From NCBI RefSeq assembly GCF_009758205.1, contig NZ_WRXN01000004.1, forward strand, positions 489,685-553,684: a stretch of DNA of 64,000 bases, in the 5' to 3' direction. Every line of letters begins with the position of its first letter. Positions within the stretch are counted from its first letter, which is position 1. A program made the translations under genes and the position numbers. This stretch comes from Chitinophaga tropicalis. GTDB taxonomy: Bacteria; Bacteroidota; Bacteroidia; Chitinophagales; Chitinophagaceae. Shown in pieces: positions 35,227 through 43,141 of this stretch. The notes beneath the pieces were generated by a model. It saw nothing but the letters and a program-made list of their open reading frames with translations, was not told where the DNA came from and made no database searches.

Positions 35227-35955
35227 TTACCACACTGTTGCATTTATATACCCGCTTTTACCACCCCATGCTTCCAATGCAAGTATCATGTAATTGTAGC
35301 TGCCAAATCCCTGTCCGCCGGTATTTCTCCAATTGTTAATGTGGTTGGCCATGTTTACAGAACGGTTTTGTGCGGTTGACGCTCCGCCCCAGGTATCTTT
35401 GTACTGCCAGAAAGTTGCAGTTCCAATAATAGAAGGCGCGTCAACACGCAGTGACTTATAAAAGCTATATGAATGACCGTCGCTACTCATGGTATTCACA
35501 TAGGTACCACCCGTTACAGAACCCATCTCTGCAACATAGTACTCTATTAGCGGATTTGTTGTCCATCCATAGACGCCAACGAAATTATAGCTACCGCTAA
35601 GGGCGCCAACGTTGTAGCCTACAGTTCTGGCAGATCCGGGGTTCCAGCCTTTACCGCCAACCACATCGTTGACATTGCTGTAGCTAATGGCAAAGTTACC
35701 TCCGGAACCGTGGGTTATACTTGCGGAACCACCTTCCCGGTATAATGACCAGAAGTAGCCGTTAATGGTACCCTGATCTTCCGGTGTGACATCATCTTTA
35801 ATAAATCCTGTCTGCCGCTCGCCAGGGGGTTCAGGGGCGGAGGCGTTTTCTTTGTTGCAACTTGTTAAAAGTGGTGAACTTGTAAGGAGCATAATGATCA
35901 TCGCTCCGGAAGAAGCCTTTCTGGCTACTTCCATTAGGGTTTTAGCTGTTTTCAT
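35227..35955 (-). CDS. GH11 endo-1,4-beta-xylanase lipoprotein
   Basis: A 242-residue secreted xylanase. N-terminal signal ends at Cys33 (LLTSC then NKENAS), followed by a short linker and the GH11 beta-jelly-roll (about 60-242). Diagnostic elements: GYFWSLYREGG, GGKGWNPGSARTVGYNVG, VGVYGWTTNPLIEYYVAE with nucleophile Glu138, ATFWQYKDTWGG, INNWRNTGGQGFGSYNYMIL, and acid/base Glu228 in ALEAWGG, then YINATVW. Both catalytic Glu are intact. The enzyme cuts the xylan backbone outside the cell or at its surface. GH11 is less common in Bacteroidota than GH10, so this is a useful marker. It heads a two-gene operon with the FGE-fold protein. Two GCAATCGGT direct repeats lie upstream. Confidence 0.92.
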   Translation of the reverse strand: MKTAKTLMEVARKASSGAMIIMLLTSSPLLTSCNKENASAPEPPGERQTGFIKDDVTPEDQGTINGYFWSLYREGGSASITHGSGGNFAISYSNVNDVVGGKGWNPGSARTVGYNVGALSGSYNFVGVYGWTTNPLIEYYVAEMGSVTGGTYVNTMSSDGHSYSFYKSLRVDAPSIIGTATFWQYKDTWGGASTAQNRSVNMANHINNWRNTGGQGFGSYNYMILALEAWGGKSGYINATVW

Positions 35956-36009
35956 AACGGTAATATTTAATGGTTACTATAAATTTAGTAAAGTCATTTC
36001 AATAATATT

Positions 36010-36076
36010 ACCGATTGCAAAAAAAGTTTCATTTTTTGTTATTAAATACAGCTATTTCAGCTATCTAACCGATTGC
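36010..36076 (-). promoter_or_regulatory. Paired direct repeats upstream of the GH11 operon
   Basis: ACCGATTGC occurs at 36010-36018 and again at 36068-36076, in the same direction, 58 bp apart (GCAATCGGT on the coding strand of the xylanase). Both lie in the A+T-rich 180-bp stretch upstream of the xylanase gene, at about 55 and 113 bp before its start. They may be binding half-sites of an activator. This is inferred from repetition only. Confidence 0.4.
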
Positions 36077-36135
36077 GAAACAAATATATTAGAACAGGGA
36101 ATATATATATTAAAAAGATGGTCTTGTGAATCTCT

Positions 36136-36888
36136 TTATTTACATCTGTAAGTGAATACCGGATTATAAAAGCCCATATAGTCAATGATAATTGCAGTAC
36201 TGCCATGAACATAAGAATATTCCAGGGGAAGACCGTATGCGTTATATGAGCTGGCTCCTGCAGGGTTATTCACGCTATAATCTCTGTTGATGAACTGCAA
36301 AACCGGGTCAGTACGATTGAAATTTACTTTGTTATCGTATTGCAGTGAATCTCCATAAACATTCGTCACCAGGTTACCTTGCGCATTATAAGTATAGATG
36401 CTGGAATTGCCTGACATGCTCCGGCGTATCATCCTGTTCCGGGAATCATATTCATACCCTATAGTTGACCTGTTATATCCCGGAGGCATCAGGGGGTCGA
36501 ATACAGGTCCGTCAGCACCAATCACACCATCGTAAAAAAGGGTATCCTTTGTAATCCGGCCACGGGCATCATAGTACAGGTAGTGCCATTCGTAAAACCG
36601 GGAGCCAACACTATAGGATCCCCCGTTGGTAATGTATTGTGATAACCGGCCACGTCTATCATATATGAATTTATAGTCCGGGCTTAAACGGGTTTCATAG
36701 GAGGCCCGCCTGTATTCAAGCCGGCCAAGGGAGTCATACTCAAAAAAGACGCTGTAATCAGACACCTGGTCATCAATACCTGTCAGCTTACAAATGCAAA
36801 CGTCAGGTCCTGAGGCGTTATCCGGTTTACGGCAACCCAACAGGCAGATAAGTACCATTGTAAAAAGAGGGAAAATGAATTTGTTCAT
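36136..36888 (-). CDS. Lipoprotein with RHS/YD-type repeats, unknown function
   Basis: A 250-residue lipoprotein: signal with lipobox ICLLGC then RKPDNASG. From about residue 48 it has a series of YD-type repeats of the RHS kind: FFEYDSLGRLEYRR, KFIYDRRGRLSQYI, YLYYDARGRITKD, IGYEYDSRNRMIRR, IYTYNAQGNLVTN. Such repeats build a beta-strand shell or rod; here only about five to seven are present and there is no toxin core or cleavage site, so it is not a polymorphic toxin. Small YD-repeat lipoproteins are frequent in Chitinophagaceae, and their role is not known. It stands alone, divergent from an AraC gene. Confidence 0.8.
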   Translation of the reverse strand: MNKFIFPLFTMVLICLLGCRKPDNASGPDVCICKLTGIDDQVSDYSVFFEYDSLGRLEYRRASYETRLSPDYKFIYDRRGRLSQYITNGGSYSVGSRFYEWHYLYYDARGRITKDTLFYDGVIGADGPVFDPLMPPGYNRSTIGYEYDSRNRMIRRSMSGNSSIYTYNAQGNLVTNVYGDSLQYDNKVNFNRTDPVLQFINRDYSVNNPAGASSYNAYGLPLEYSYVHGSTAIIIDYMGFYNPVFTYRCK

Positions 36889-36931
36889 GATAGGGTATTT
36901 TTGAAGTTAAAAATTGCATGGGGTAGTGACA

Positions 36932-37111
36932 TATTACATTAACTGTAATAAGCGCGACATCAGATGTAAATGCTCGGGTATAACTGCAGATAGGGATCCG
37001 GGTTAAAAGGGTTATTGAATATACAAAAATTAAGGTAATTACCGGTAGTATATAAATTCAAGTAATTACGGTTTAGACACCTGATCAAAAGGTTTGATTT
37101 TATTAACTTTG
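36932..37111. promoter_or_regulatory. Candidate operators and promoter of the AraC gene at 37116
   Basis: In the divergent gap there is a 7-bp-arm inverted repeat TATTACA-N5-TGTAATA (36932-36950), and two copies of GTAATTAC (about 37035-37042 and 37062-37069) 27 bp apart. TAACTTTG at 37104-37111 matches the TAnnTTTG -7 box. If it is the real promoter, transcription would begin at or after the ATG at 37116, and the later ATG at 37170 would be the true start of the AraC protein. Confidence 0.4.
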
Positions 37112-37115
37112 CTGC

Positions 37116-38000
37116 ATGAACAGAATTCCTGAATGTAAAGTAGCTTCTTTCCGTAGTTCCGAATTGAAAATGAAAGGTTTTAAGATCCACGAGATCACAG
37201 GACCAGCATATCCTTCTCTCTTCTATGGCAGACGGGACTTTTATAAGATAGTTCTGGCAACCGGTCACATGAACATTTGCTATGGCGACCAGACAATTGA
37301 TATAGAAGATACTTTCCTGTTCTTTGCCAATCCACATATAGCCTATTCCTGTGAACACCTCTCCCCCGAACAGAAAGGTTATGCCTGCGTGTTCACTGAA
37401 GATTTTATTGAAAGCAGGGAGCGTAAAGAAAACCTCCTGAACTCTTCCATATTCCGCTTTGAAGGAATACCTGTGATTCCCGTAAACAGCGAACAGGCAG
37501 CGTTTATTGAAGGGCTTTACCAAAGGATGCTATCTGTATATAACGGCGATTATGACCGGAAGGACGAAATGCTGAGAAGCTGCATAGATCTCATTATTCA
37601 TGAGGCATTGAGGATCCGACCCCAGAATGAGCTGAGGCAAAAGAACGCTGCTACCAGGATCACCTACCTGTTCATGGAATTACTGGAAAAACAATTCCCT
37701 ATAGAAACCACCGCAGATCCACTCAGGTTAAGAACTGCCCAGGACTTTGCTGAAAGCCTTGCTGTTCATGTCAACTATCTCAATCGTTCAGTAAAAGAAG
37801 TTACAGGTAAACCAATATCTGTGCATATTGCCGAACGCATTGCTGCAGAAGCCAAAGCCCTGTTACAGCACACCAGCTGGAGCGTAGCTGATATTGCCTA
37901 CGGACTGGGATTTGAATACCCCAGCTACTTTAATAACTACTTTAAAAGAGTTAGCGGCGTTACTCCAAATTCCTTCAGAAAGAGTAAAGGGAAAGTATGA
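37116..38000 (+). CDS. AraC family transcriptional regulator
   Basis: A 294-residue regulator. N-terminal effector part about 19-170 (KGFKIHEITGPAYPSLFYGR, KIVLATGHMNICYGDQTIDI, FLFFANPHIAYSCEHLSPEQ), C-terminal AraC HTH about 200-290 with TAQDFAESLAVHVNYLNRSV and SVADIAYGLGFEYPSYFNNY, ending GVTPNSFRKS. The N-terminus is uncertain: a TAnnTTTG box ends 4 bp before this ATG, so a start at 37170 (MKGFKIHEI) is possible. It is followed after 82 bp by an alpha/beta hydrolase gene on the same strand, which it may control. Confidence 0.9.
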   Translation: MNRIPECKVASFRSSELKMKGFKIHEITGPAYPSLFYGRRDFYKIVLATGHMNICYGDQTIDIEDTFLFFANPHIAYSCEHLSPEQKGYACVFTEDFIESRERKENLLNSSIFRFEGIPVIPVNSEQAAFIEGLYQRMLSVYNGDYDRKDEMLRSCIDLIIHEALRIRPQNELRQKNAATRITYLFMELLEKQFPIETTADPLRLRTAQDFAESLAVHVNYLNRSVKEVTGKPISVHIAERIAAEAKALLQHTSWSVADIAYGLGFEYPSYFNNYFKRVSGVTPNSFRKSKGKV

Positions 38001-38082
38001 AAATCATAATTTCCCGTTTGATTCTCTTAAAAAATGCCTGTTGTTTAACCGGAGCTTTGCATCAACAAATGCAACAAAGCTC

Positions 38083-39030
38083 ATGGAAAAAAGAGAATCT
38101 AATGGATTGGAAGTATCCGGCAACACACCAACTCCTGTCATCTCAGTAAGCCCGATTATATTATCAACACCACCTGAACGGGGTGAAAAACTACAGGTAC
38201 GGATCTCCGCACCTATAACCGGAAGTCAGCTACCGGTTATTATCTTCGCACACGGCTACGGTTCTTCACTGGACGGCTATGCTCCGCTGGTAAATTACTG
38301 GGCCGCCCGGGGGTTCGTAGTGATCCAGCCCACTTTCCTTGATTCAAGAACGTTGGGCCTCAGCCCGGATGATGCCCGTACACCTTTGATCTGGCAATTC
38401 CGTGTTCAGGATATGAAACGTATCCTTGACCAATTAGAGCTGATCATAGATTCCCTGCCCGGACTTAACGAACGCGTAGACCGGAGCCGCATAGCTGCAG
38501 CAGGACATTCATTCGGAGCGCAAACAACAGGCATGCTGCTGGGAGCGCGGATCATTGGGCCTGACGGCAGCCCTGGTGAGGATATGTCTGACCCGCGGAT
38601 CAAAGCAGGTGTGCTGCTTTGTGCCGCCGGACGGGGAGGCGAAGATCTAAGTCCCTTTGCAGCAGAACATTATCCGTTTATGAATCCCGGCTATGCAGAG
38701 ATGGCTACGCCTGCACTTGTAGTTGCAGGTGATGATGATCACTCCCCGCTGACCGTTCGCGGACCGGAATGGTTCACCGATGCTTATACATTAAGCCCGG
38801 GTAATAAATGGTTGCTTACATTGTTTGGAGGAGGGCATCTGCTTGGCGGGATTTCAGGGTACCTGGTAACGGAGACATCAGATGAGAATCCGGAGCGGGT
38901 TGCTGCAGTACAACGGCTCACCTGGGCTTATCTACGCAGTGCGCTCTATTCTGGAGATACTTCCTGGGAGATGGCATGCAGGGAGTTAATGGAAAGTCCT
39001 GATCCGCAAGGTAAGGTTGAAGGTAAATAA
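38083..39030 (+). CDS. Alpha/beta hydrolase, chlorophyllase/PAF-acetylhydrolase-like
   Basis: A hydrolase of 315 residues from the ATG at 38083 (MEKRESNGLEVSGNTP); an open frame reaches further upstream but would overlap the AraC gene out of frame. Motifs: PVIIFAHGYGSSLDGYAPLV (oxyanion region), the nucleophile Ser in AAAGHSFGAQTTG, Asp-rich acid region VVAGDDDHSP, and catalytic His in LFGGGHLLGG. Cap and loop layout are like the chlorophyllase/platelet-activating-factor acetylhydrolase group seen in many bacteria. No signal peptide is visible, so it is probably cytoplasmic. Substrate unknown. A terminator follows 18 bp after the stop. Confidence 0.85.
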   Translation: MEKRESNGLEVSGNTPTPVISVSPIILSTPPERGEKLQVRISAPITGSQLPVIIFAHGYGSSLDGYAPLVNYWAARGFVVIQPTFLDSRTLGLSPDDARTPLIWQFRVQDMKRILDQLELIIDSLPGLNERVDRSRIAAAGHSFGAQTTGMLLGARIIGPDGSPGEDMSDPRIKAGVLLCAAGRGGEDLSPFAAEHYPFMNPGYAEMATPALVVAGDDDHSPLTVRGPEWFTDAYTLSPGNKWLLTLFGGGHLLGGISGYLVTETSDENPERVAAVQRLTWAYLRSALYSGDTSWEMACRELMESPDPQGKVEGK

Positions 39031-39048
39031 ATATAACTTCCCACCCTT

Positions 39049-39084
39049 AAACAGATTGCTTTCACCAACAAAAGCAATCTGTTT
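39049..39084 (+). terminator. Rho-independent terminator-like hairpin
   Basis: Arms AAACAGATTGCTTT (39049-39062) and AAAGCAATCTGTTT (39071-39084) form a perfect 14-bp stem with an 8-nt loop, ending in a short T run. It closes the AraC-hydrolase unit. Confidence 0.8.
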
Positions 39085-39167
39085 TCACGTTATGTAAATA
39101 ATCTCAAATAGTATTATCTTAGTAGTCTTCCGAATACAATAATTGTCAATCTGACCTTTAAATCCAT

Positions 39168-40175
39168 ATGAATAAACAACTGGGAATATTATTGGGATCA
39201 TTAATTATATCTATTGCCTGCACCGGTACTATACTGGCGCAAAAAAGCAATCCTGCCCCCAAACCTGTTTTTGCAGACCCGGTATATGATGGCGCTGCCG
39301 ATCCTGTTATCATCTGGAATAAAGAGAAGAAAGCATGGTGGATGTTCTATACAAACCGCCGTGCCAACACTGACGATTCAACAGGCGTTCGTTGGGTACA
39401 TGGTACTCACATTGGCATAGCCACATCTGCAGATGGCGCTACCTGGCGCTATGTTGATACCGCCAATATCAACTACCGTCCTGACGAAGGATATACCTTC
39501 TGGGCGCCCGATATTATTGAGCACAATGGCCTTTATCACATGTACCTTACATATGTGCCGGGTATATTCAATAACTGGAACCATCCCAGGAACATTGTTC
39601 ATTTAACCAGTACCGACCTGATGAACTGGAAATATAAATCCACTCTCAAACTGGCTAATGACAACGTTATTGACGCTTCTGTATTTTACTTACCCGATGG
39701 CAGCTGGCGCCTTTGGTATAATAATGAAAAGGACGGAAAGAGTATTTACTATGCCGATAGTAAAGACCTGTTCCACTGGGAAGATAAAGGCAAAGCTATT
39801 GATGCAAGAGGAGAAGGACCAAAAGTATTTCGCTGGAAGAACAGCTACTGGATGATCGTTGATGTATGGAAAGGAATGGATATTTACCAGTCTGACGATC
39901 TGCTGAAATGGAAACACAATGCAAGAATACTCGAAGAACCGGGCAAAGGCAAAGATGACGGAGCAATAGGCGGGCATTGTGATGTGATAGTGAATGGGGA
40001 CAAAGCATGGGTATTCTATTTTACCCATCCGGGAAGAACAAAAATAAACCCTGCTCCTAACCAATCAGTAGCCGCCAGAAGAAGCGTCATTCAGGTTGCT
40101 GAACTACAACTGAGAAACGGAACCATCACCTGCGACCGCGACCAACCGGCATATATACGCCTGAATAAGCCCTGA
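39168..40175 (+). CDS. GH43-like secreted five-bladed beta-propeller glycosidase
   Basis: A 335-residue exported protein: signal peptide (ending GTILAQ), then a five-bladed propeller of the GH43/GH32 superfamily. Blade-like repeats carry FADPVYDGAADPVIIWN with candidate base Asp45, GTHIGIATSADGATWRYVD, TFWAPDIIEHNGLYHMYLTY, NVIDASVFYLPDGSW with Asp169, and GEGPKVFRWKNSYWMIVD with candidate acid Glu216; later GGHCDVIVNGDKAWVFYFTH. The three acidic residues sit in the order expected for GH43-clan enzymes, so it is probably active. Arabinosidase, xylosidase or galactosidase activity are all possible. It stands alone after a terminator, but near the xylan-type genes. Confidence 0.83.
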   Translation: MNKQLGILLGSLIISIACTGTILAQKSNPAPKPVFADPVYDGAADPVIIWNKEKKAWWMFYTNRRANTDDSTGVRWVHGTHIGIATSADGATWRYVDTANINYRPDEGYTFWAPDIIEHNGLYHMYLTYVPGIFNNWNHPRNIVHLTSTDLMNWKYKSTLKLANDNVIDASVFYLPDGSWRLWYNNEKDGKSIYYADSKDLFHWEDKGKAIDARGEGPKVFRWKNSYWMIVDVWKGMDIYQSDDLLKWKHNARILEEPGKGKDDGAIGGHCDVIVNGDKAWVFYFTHPGRTKINPAPNQSVAARRSVIQVAELQLRNGTITCDRDQPAYIRLNKP

Positions 40176-40281
40176 CGCGGGGGGAATCCGGACAATATCA
40201 AGGTGTTTTGCGACAAATGCCGTTATGCAGTTTGTGCTATTCTGCTGAAGTTGTAACTATGCAGTGAAAACAAACGCATCC

Positions 40282-41133
40282 ATGAAAAAATTAACATTCA
40301 TTACGACGACCCTGTTACTGTTCATTACATTACAATCTTACAGCCAGAAGGTTCAACCCGTTACCAGTGGCTTTGCCAGCAACCAGGGAGTGAAAACATA
40401 TTATGAGGAATACGGCAAAGGCAGTCCGCTGATATTACTGCATGGCGCTTACATGACCATTGGTATGAACTGGAATGAGCTTATACCGGAATTATCCAAA
40501 ACCCATCGCGTAATTGCCCTTGAACTACAGGGACACGGGCATACCCCGTTAACAGACCGTCCTCTGACATGGCCTACTCTTGCGGCCGATGTAGCGGCTG
40601 TTATGAATCATTTAAAAATAGACAGCGCTGATGTGATAGGTTACAGCTTTGGTGGTACAGTAGCTTATCAGCTGGCCATACAAAACCCTGAGAAAGTAAA
40701 AAGAACAGTCATCATTTCTTCCACCTATAAAACCTACGGCTGGCAAAAAGAAGTAGCGGCTGCTCTCAGGTCCATGACGCCTGAAATGCTGACAAATACA
40801 CCTCTCAAAACTGCCTATGATGCAGTAGCTCCGGATAAAACAAAATGGGAACCCTTCTTAAAGCAGATGATCGCGTTCGATAATATTGACTACAATTTCG
40901 GAGACGATAATATTAAAAAGATCAAATCTCCGGTACTGCTTATTTCTGGGGATAACGATGGAGTTGATAAAATCGAGTTAATAAAAACCTACCAGTTACT
41001 GGGAGGCTGTGTATTCGCAGATATGGGAGCTATGCCAAAATCTCAATTAGCTATCATTCCTGCCCAGGGGCATGTGAGCCTGATGATGCAAACAAAGCAA
41101 TTGCTTGAATACATTACTCCTTTCCTGAAATAA
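40282..41133 (+). CDS. Exported alpha/beta hydrolase
   Basis: A hydrolase of 283 residues from the ATG at 40282 (MKKLTFITTTLLLFITLQ, a clean signal peptide ending SYSQ); a GTG 18 bp upstream is less likely. Motifs: SPLILLHGAYMTIGMNW (oxyanion), RVIALELQGHGHTPL, nucleophile Ser in VIGYSFGGTVAYQL, acid Asp in LLISGDNDGVDKIE, and His in IIPAQGHVSLMMQ. This is the standard layout of an AB-hydrolase esterase or haloperoxidase-like enzyme, here placed in the periplasm. The substrate is unknown. A classical terminator follows. Confidence 0.87.
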   Translation: MKKLTFITTTLLLFITLQSYSQKVQPVTSGFASNQGVKTYYEEYGKGSPLILLHGAYMTIGMNWNELIPELSKTHRVIALELQGHGHTPLTDRPLTWPTLAADVAAVMNHLKIDSADVIGYSFGGTVAYQLAIQNPEKVKRTVIISSTYKTYGWQKEVAAALRSMTPEMLTNTPLKTAYDAVAPDKTKWEPFLKQMIAFDNIDYNFGDDNIKKIKSPVLLISGDNDGVDKIELIKTYQLLGGCVFADMGAMPKSQLAIIPAQGHVSLMMQTKQLLEYITPFLK

Positions 41134-41153
41134 TCACATTGCTAATATTGACT

Positions 41154-41190
41154 GATAGCAGTATTCTCAGGGATACTGCTATCTTTTTTT
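41154..41190 (+). terminator. Rho-independent terminator
   Basis: GATAGCAGTAT (41154-41164) and ATACTGCTATC (41173-41183) form a perfect 11-bp stem with an 8-nt loop, followed directly by seven T. This is the clearest intrinsic terminator in the window, 20 bp after the hydrolase stop. Confidence 0.92.
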
Positions 41191-41204
41191 GTGGCAATCA
41201 CCGA

Positions 41205-41687
41205 TCATATCAATTTATAAATGTATTCTTCTATTTCCATTTGTCTTGCACTTGCAAATCCCCTATCATTACCAATTTTAACAAAGCCACATTTCTCCAG
41301 CACTCTTTGTGAGCCGAAGTTGTCAAAAGCCACCCTTCCGAAAATTGGCCTGGTCTTTTCTACTTCCAGGAGCTTCATAAGTGCATTTGATGCAATGCCT
41401 TGTCCCCAAAGTTCTCTATCTATCCAATAAGTAATCTCTGCATCTCCATGCATTACAAATTTAGCCACGCTACCAGCAATGCGATCATCCACCAATATTG
41501 TGCGCATGTTAATTTCCGGGTTGGTCAGAAAACCTGTCCATTTCTTTATAAAAGCGGTTTTATCGGCATGGCCTTCAGGCATGAAAGCTGCCAGATAACA
41601 AGCTTCCCTGTCAAGTTGAAACTGGAAGAGCTGTTCTAAGTCAGCACTCTCCGTATGTCTGAGTTTGATTTCTTTTTCAGCTGTCAT
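41205..41687 (-). CDS. GNAT family N-acetyltransferase (RimJ/RimL-like)
   Basis: A 160-residue acetyltransferase. It starts with KEIKLRHTESADLEQLFQFQ, has the beta-4/5 segment IAGSVAKFVMHGDAEITYWI, the acetyl-CoA loop variant RELWGQGIASNALMKLLEVE (Q-G-x-G/A type), and the RimJ/L-type RVAFDNFGSQRVLEKCGFVK near the end, where N-x-x-S-x-x-V-x-x-K/C-x-G-F is diagnostic. Cytoplasmic. Acceptor unknown; resistance, ribosomal-protein or metabolite targets all occur in this group. It faces the terminator of the hydrolase gene. Confidence 0.88.
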   Translation of the reverse strand: MTAEKEIKLRHTESADLEQLFQFQLDREACYLAAFMPEGHADKTAFIKKWTGFLTNPEINMRTILVDDRIAGSVAKFVMHGDAEITYWIDRELWGQGIASNALMKLLEVEKTRPIFGRVAFDNFGSQRVLEKCGFVKIGNDRGFASARQMEIEEYIYKLI

Positions 41688-41889
41688 ATATCTGTTGGGA
41701 ATGAGCTATTTATTCTCAATATTCAATTTCCTGTAATGCGTTTTCCTTTATAGCCATCATAGTTACACCAATATAGGAATAAATATAATTACCCGGCAAA
41801 CCTCGTCTAATAATGAATAGCCCCTTATCCTCCTTGTCCACCTGGTTTATAAATGTTTTCCATACAGTTCCTTCCCCTCAACTCTACCT

Positions 41890-41944
41890 TTCAAGTATAT
41901 TTAAAGCATGTTTGAAGCATGTCTTAAGCATGTTTAGTGTATGT
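41890..41944. repeat. Five 11-bp tandem repeats upstream of encapsulin
   Basis: Units TTCAAGTATAT, TTAAAGCATGT, TTGAAGCATGT, CTTAAGCATGT and TTAGTGTATGT follow each other without gaps; the middle three share AAGCATGT. An 11-bp period is about one helical turn, so the shared bases lie on one face of the DNA. This could bind a protein in array or bend the DNA. It ends 271 bp before the encapsulin start. Confidence 0.7.
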
Positions 41945-42003
41945 ATTGCGGTACCTGTTTAGCGCCACGGTATTTCTCACTTAGCATTTCTGAAATTGGA
42001 AAA

Positions 42004-42027
42004 ACTCAGGCTGAGTATTACCGGTAA
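42004..42027. promoter_or_regulatory. Two adjoining palindromes upstream of encapsulin
   Basis: ACTCAGGCTGAGT (42004-42016, 6-bp arms around one G) is followed after one base by TTACCGGTAA (42018-42027, perfect). They lie about 190 bp before the encapsulin start. They may be operator sites, for instance for a sulfur or redox regulator, but this rests on symmetry alone. Confidence 0.4.
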
Positions 42028-42214
42028 AGAAATAACTTGGCCAAACAGCGGGCTTATCTTATATTTAAGGTACCACCAATAAATAAGAGCGCTCTGCTAA
42101 CGAAGCCGTACCCCATTTAACCAGATGAATGCAAAAATAAGGCTGGCTGCCGCAGGCGTTTTGCTACAGGTAATTTATTACAAACACTTATTCAATTAAT
42201 AAATAATACCTTTT

Positions 42215-43141
42215 ATGGCAAATCAGAGTAGCAATTATCAGCAAACGGCTTTGGGTGATGTAGCTGCAAGACAGCTAGCCATTGCCACCCGTACGGTCCC
42301 CCAGATGGTCACTATCAGCCCCCGCTGGCTTACCCGTCTGCTTAACTGGGTTCCTGTGGAGTCGGGTGTGTATCGTTTAAATAAAGTCAAAGATGCAGGT
42401 TCCATTGTTGTGGATTGCTCCGCCCGGGATGAACATATCCTGCCGCAAACCTTCGTGGATTATATCGACAACCCGCGCGAATACAACCTGGCCGCCGTAC
42501 AAACGATCGTAGACGTACATACCAGGGTCTCTGATCTGTATAGTAAACCTTATAACCAGATCAGCGAACAGTTGCGGTTAGCGATTGAAACCATTAAAGA
42601 AAGACAGGAAAGCGAATTAATCAATAATAAGGAATACGGGCTGTTAAACAGCGTAGCTCCATCACAAAGGATTAAAACCCGTACAGGAGCTCCTACTCCT
42701 GACGATCTGGACGAGCTGATCTCCCTCGTGTGGAAGGAACCGGGCTTCTTTTTATTACATCCGCTGGCGATAGCTGCTTTTGGCCGTGAGTGCACCAGGA
42801 GAGGCGTTCCCCCTCCTACTGTATCTCTTTTCGGCTCTCCATTTATTACCTGGCGGGGTATCCCCTTAATCCCTTCCAACAAACTGCCCATAGAAAACGG
42901 TAAATCAAAGATCATTCTCTTACGTACGGGTGAAAGTCGCCAGGGCGTAGTAGGTCTTTTTCAACCAGGTTTACAGGGTGAGCAATCCCCCGGTCTGTCC
43001 GTACGTTTTATGGGTATTAATGAGAAAGCCATTGCATCATATTTAGTGTCATTGTATTGTTCACTGGCAGTACTGGTCGATGACGCCATTGCTGTCCTGG
43101 ACGATGTAGAAACAGGATTCTACCATGAATACAAATATTAA
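42215..43141 (+). CDS. Family 2A encapsulin nanocompartment shell protein
   Basis: A 308-residue shell protein of the HK97 phage-capsid fold. The N-terminal arm (NYQQTALGDVAARQLAIATR, then VPQMVTISPRWLTRLLNWVP and ESGVYRLNK) and the body (FVDYIDNPREYNLAAVQTIV, LWKEP-like SLVWKEPGFFLLHPLAIAAF, GRECTRRGVPPPTVSLFGSP, FITWRGIPLIPSNKLPI, LLRTGESRQGVVGLFQPGLQ, FMGINEKAIASYLVSLYCSL) match the family 2A encapsulins, formerly called SrpI-type. There is no cyclic-nucleotide-binding insert, which separates it from family 2B. About 60 copies are expected to assemble into an icosahedral shell in the cytoplasm. Its 3' end overlaps the start of the cysteine desulfurase cargo gene by 17 bp, the hallmark operon of this family, implicated in sulfur storage or redox handling. 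Confidence 0.93.
   Translation: MANQSSNYQQTALGDVAARQLAIATRTVPQMVTISPRWLTRLLNWVPVESGVYRLNKVKDAGSIVVDCSARDEHILPQTFVDYIDNPREYNLAAVQTIVDVHTRVSDLYSKPYNQISEQLRLAIETIKERQESELINNKEYGLLNSVAPSQRIKTRTGAPTPDDLDELISLVWKEPGFFLLHPLAIAAFGRECTRRGVPPPTVSLFGSPFITWRGIPLIPSNKLPIENGKSKIILLRTGESRQGVVGLFQPGLQGEQSPGLSVRFMGINEKAIASYLVSLYCSLAVLVDDAIAVLDDVETGFYHEYKY

Larger units (their letters stand above)
41688..42214. other. Long non-coding region upstream of the encapsulin operon
   Basis: A 527-bp stretch between the divergent GNAT and encapsulin genes, the longest gap in the window. It has a block of 11-bp tandem repeats (41890-41944), two adjoining palindromes (42004-42027), and a 24-codon open frame at 42125-42199 starting MNAKIRLAAAG that is too short to call. 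No TAnnTTTG box was found with confidence. Confidence 0.55.

Noticed and set aside
36136..36888. YD-repeat lipoprotein as a polymorphic RHS toxin
   Set aside because: Only a few repeats are present, with no conserved core, no toxin tip and no immunity gene.
36960..37523. 187-codon minus-strand open frame overlapping the AraC gene
   Set aside because: It is antisense to the AraC N-terminal domain, and its A+T-rich tail lies in the promoter region.
37894..38082. Extended N-terminus of the alpha/beta hydrolase
   Set aside because: This part overlaps the conserved C-terminal HTH of the AraC gene in another frame and has no family resemblance.
41890..41944. Short tandem repeats as a CRISPR remnant
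   Set aside because: Units are 11 bp, contiguous, without spacers, and no cas genes are present.
42125..42199. 24-codon open frame starting MNAKIRLAAAG before the encapsulin gene
   Set aside because: Too short, no ribosome-binding site and no known leader-peptide pattern; chance is likely.
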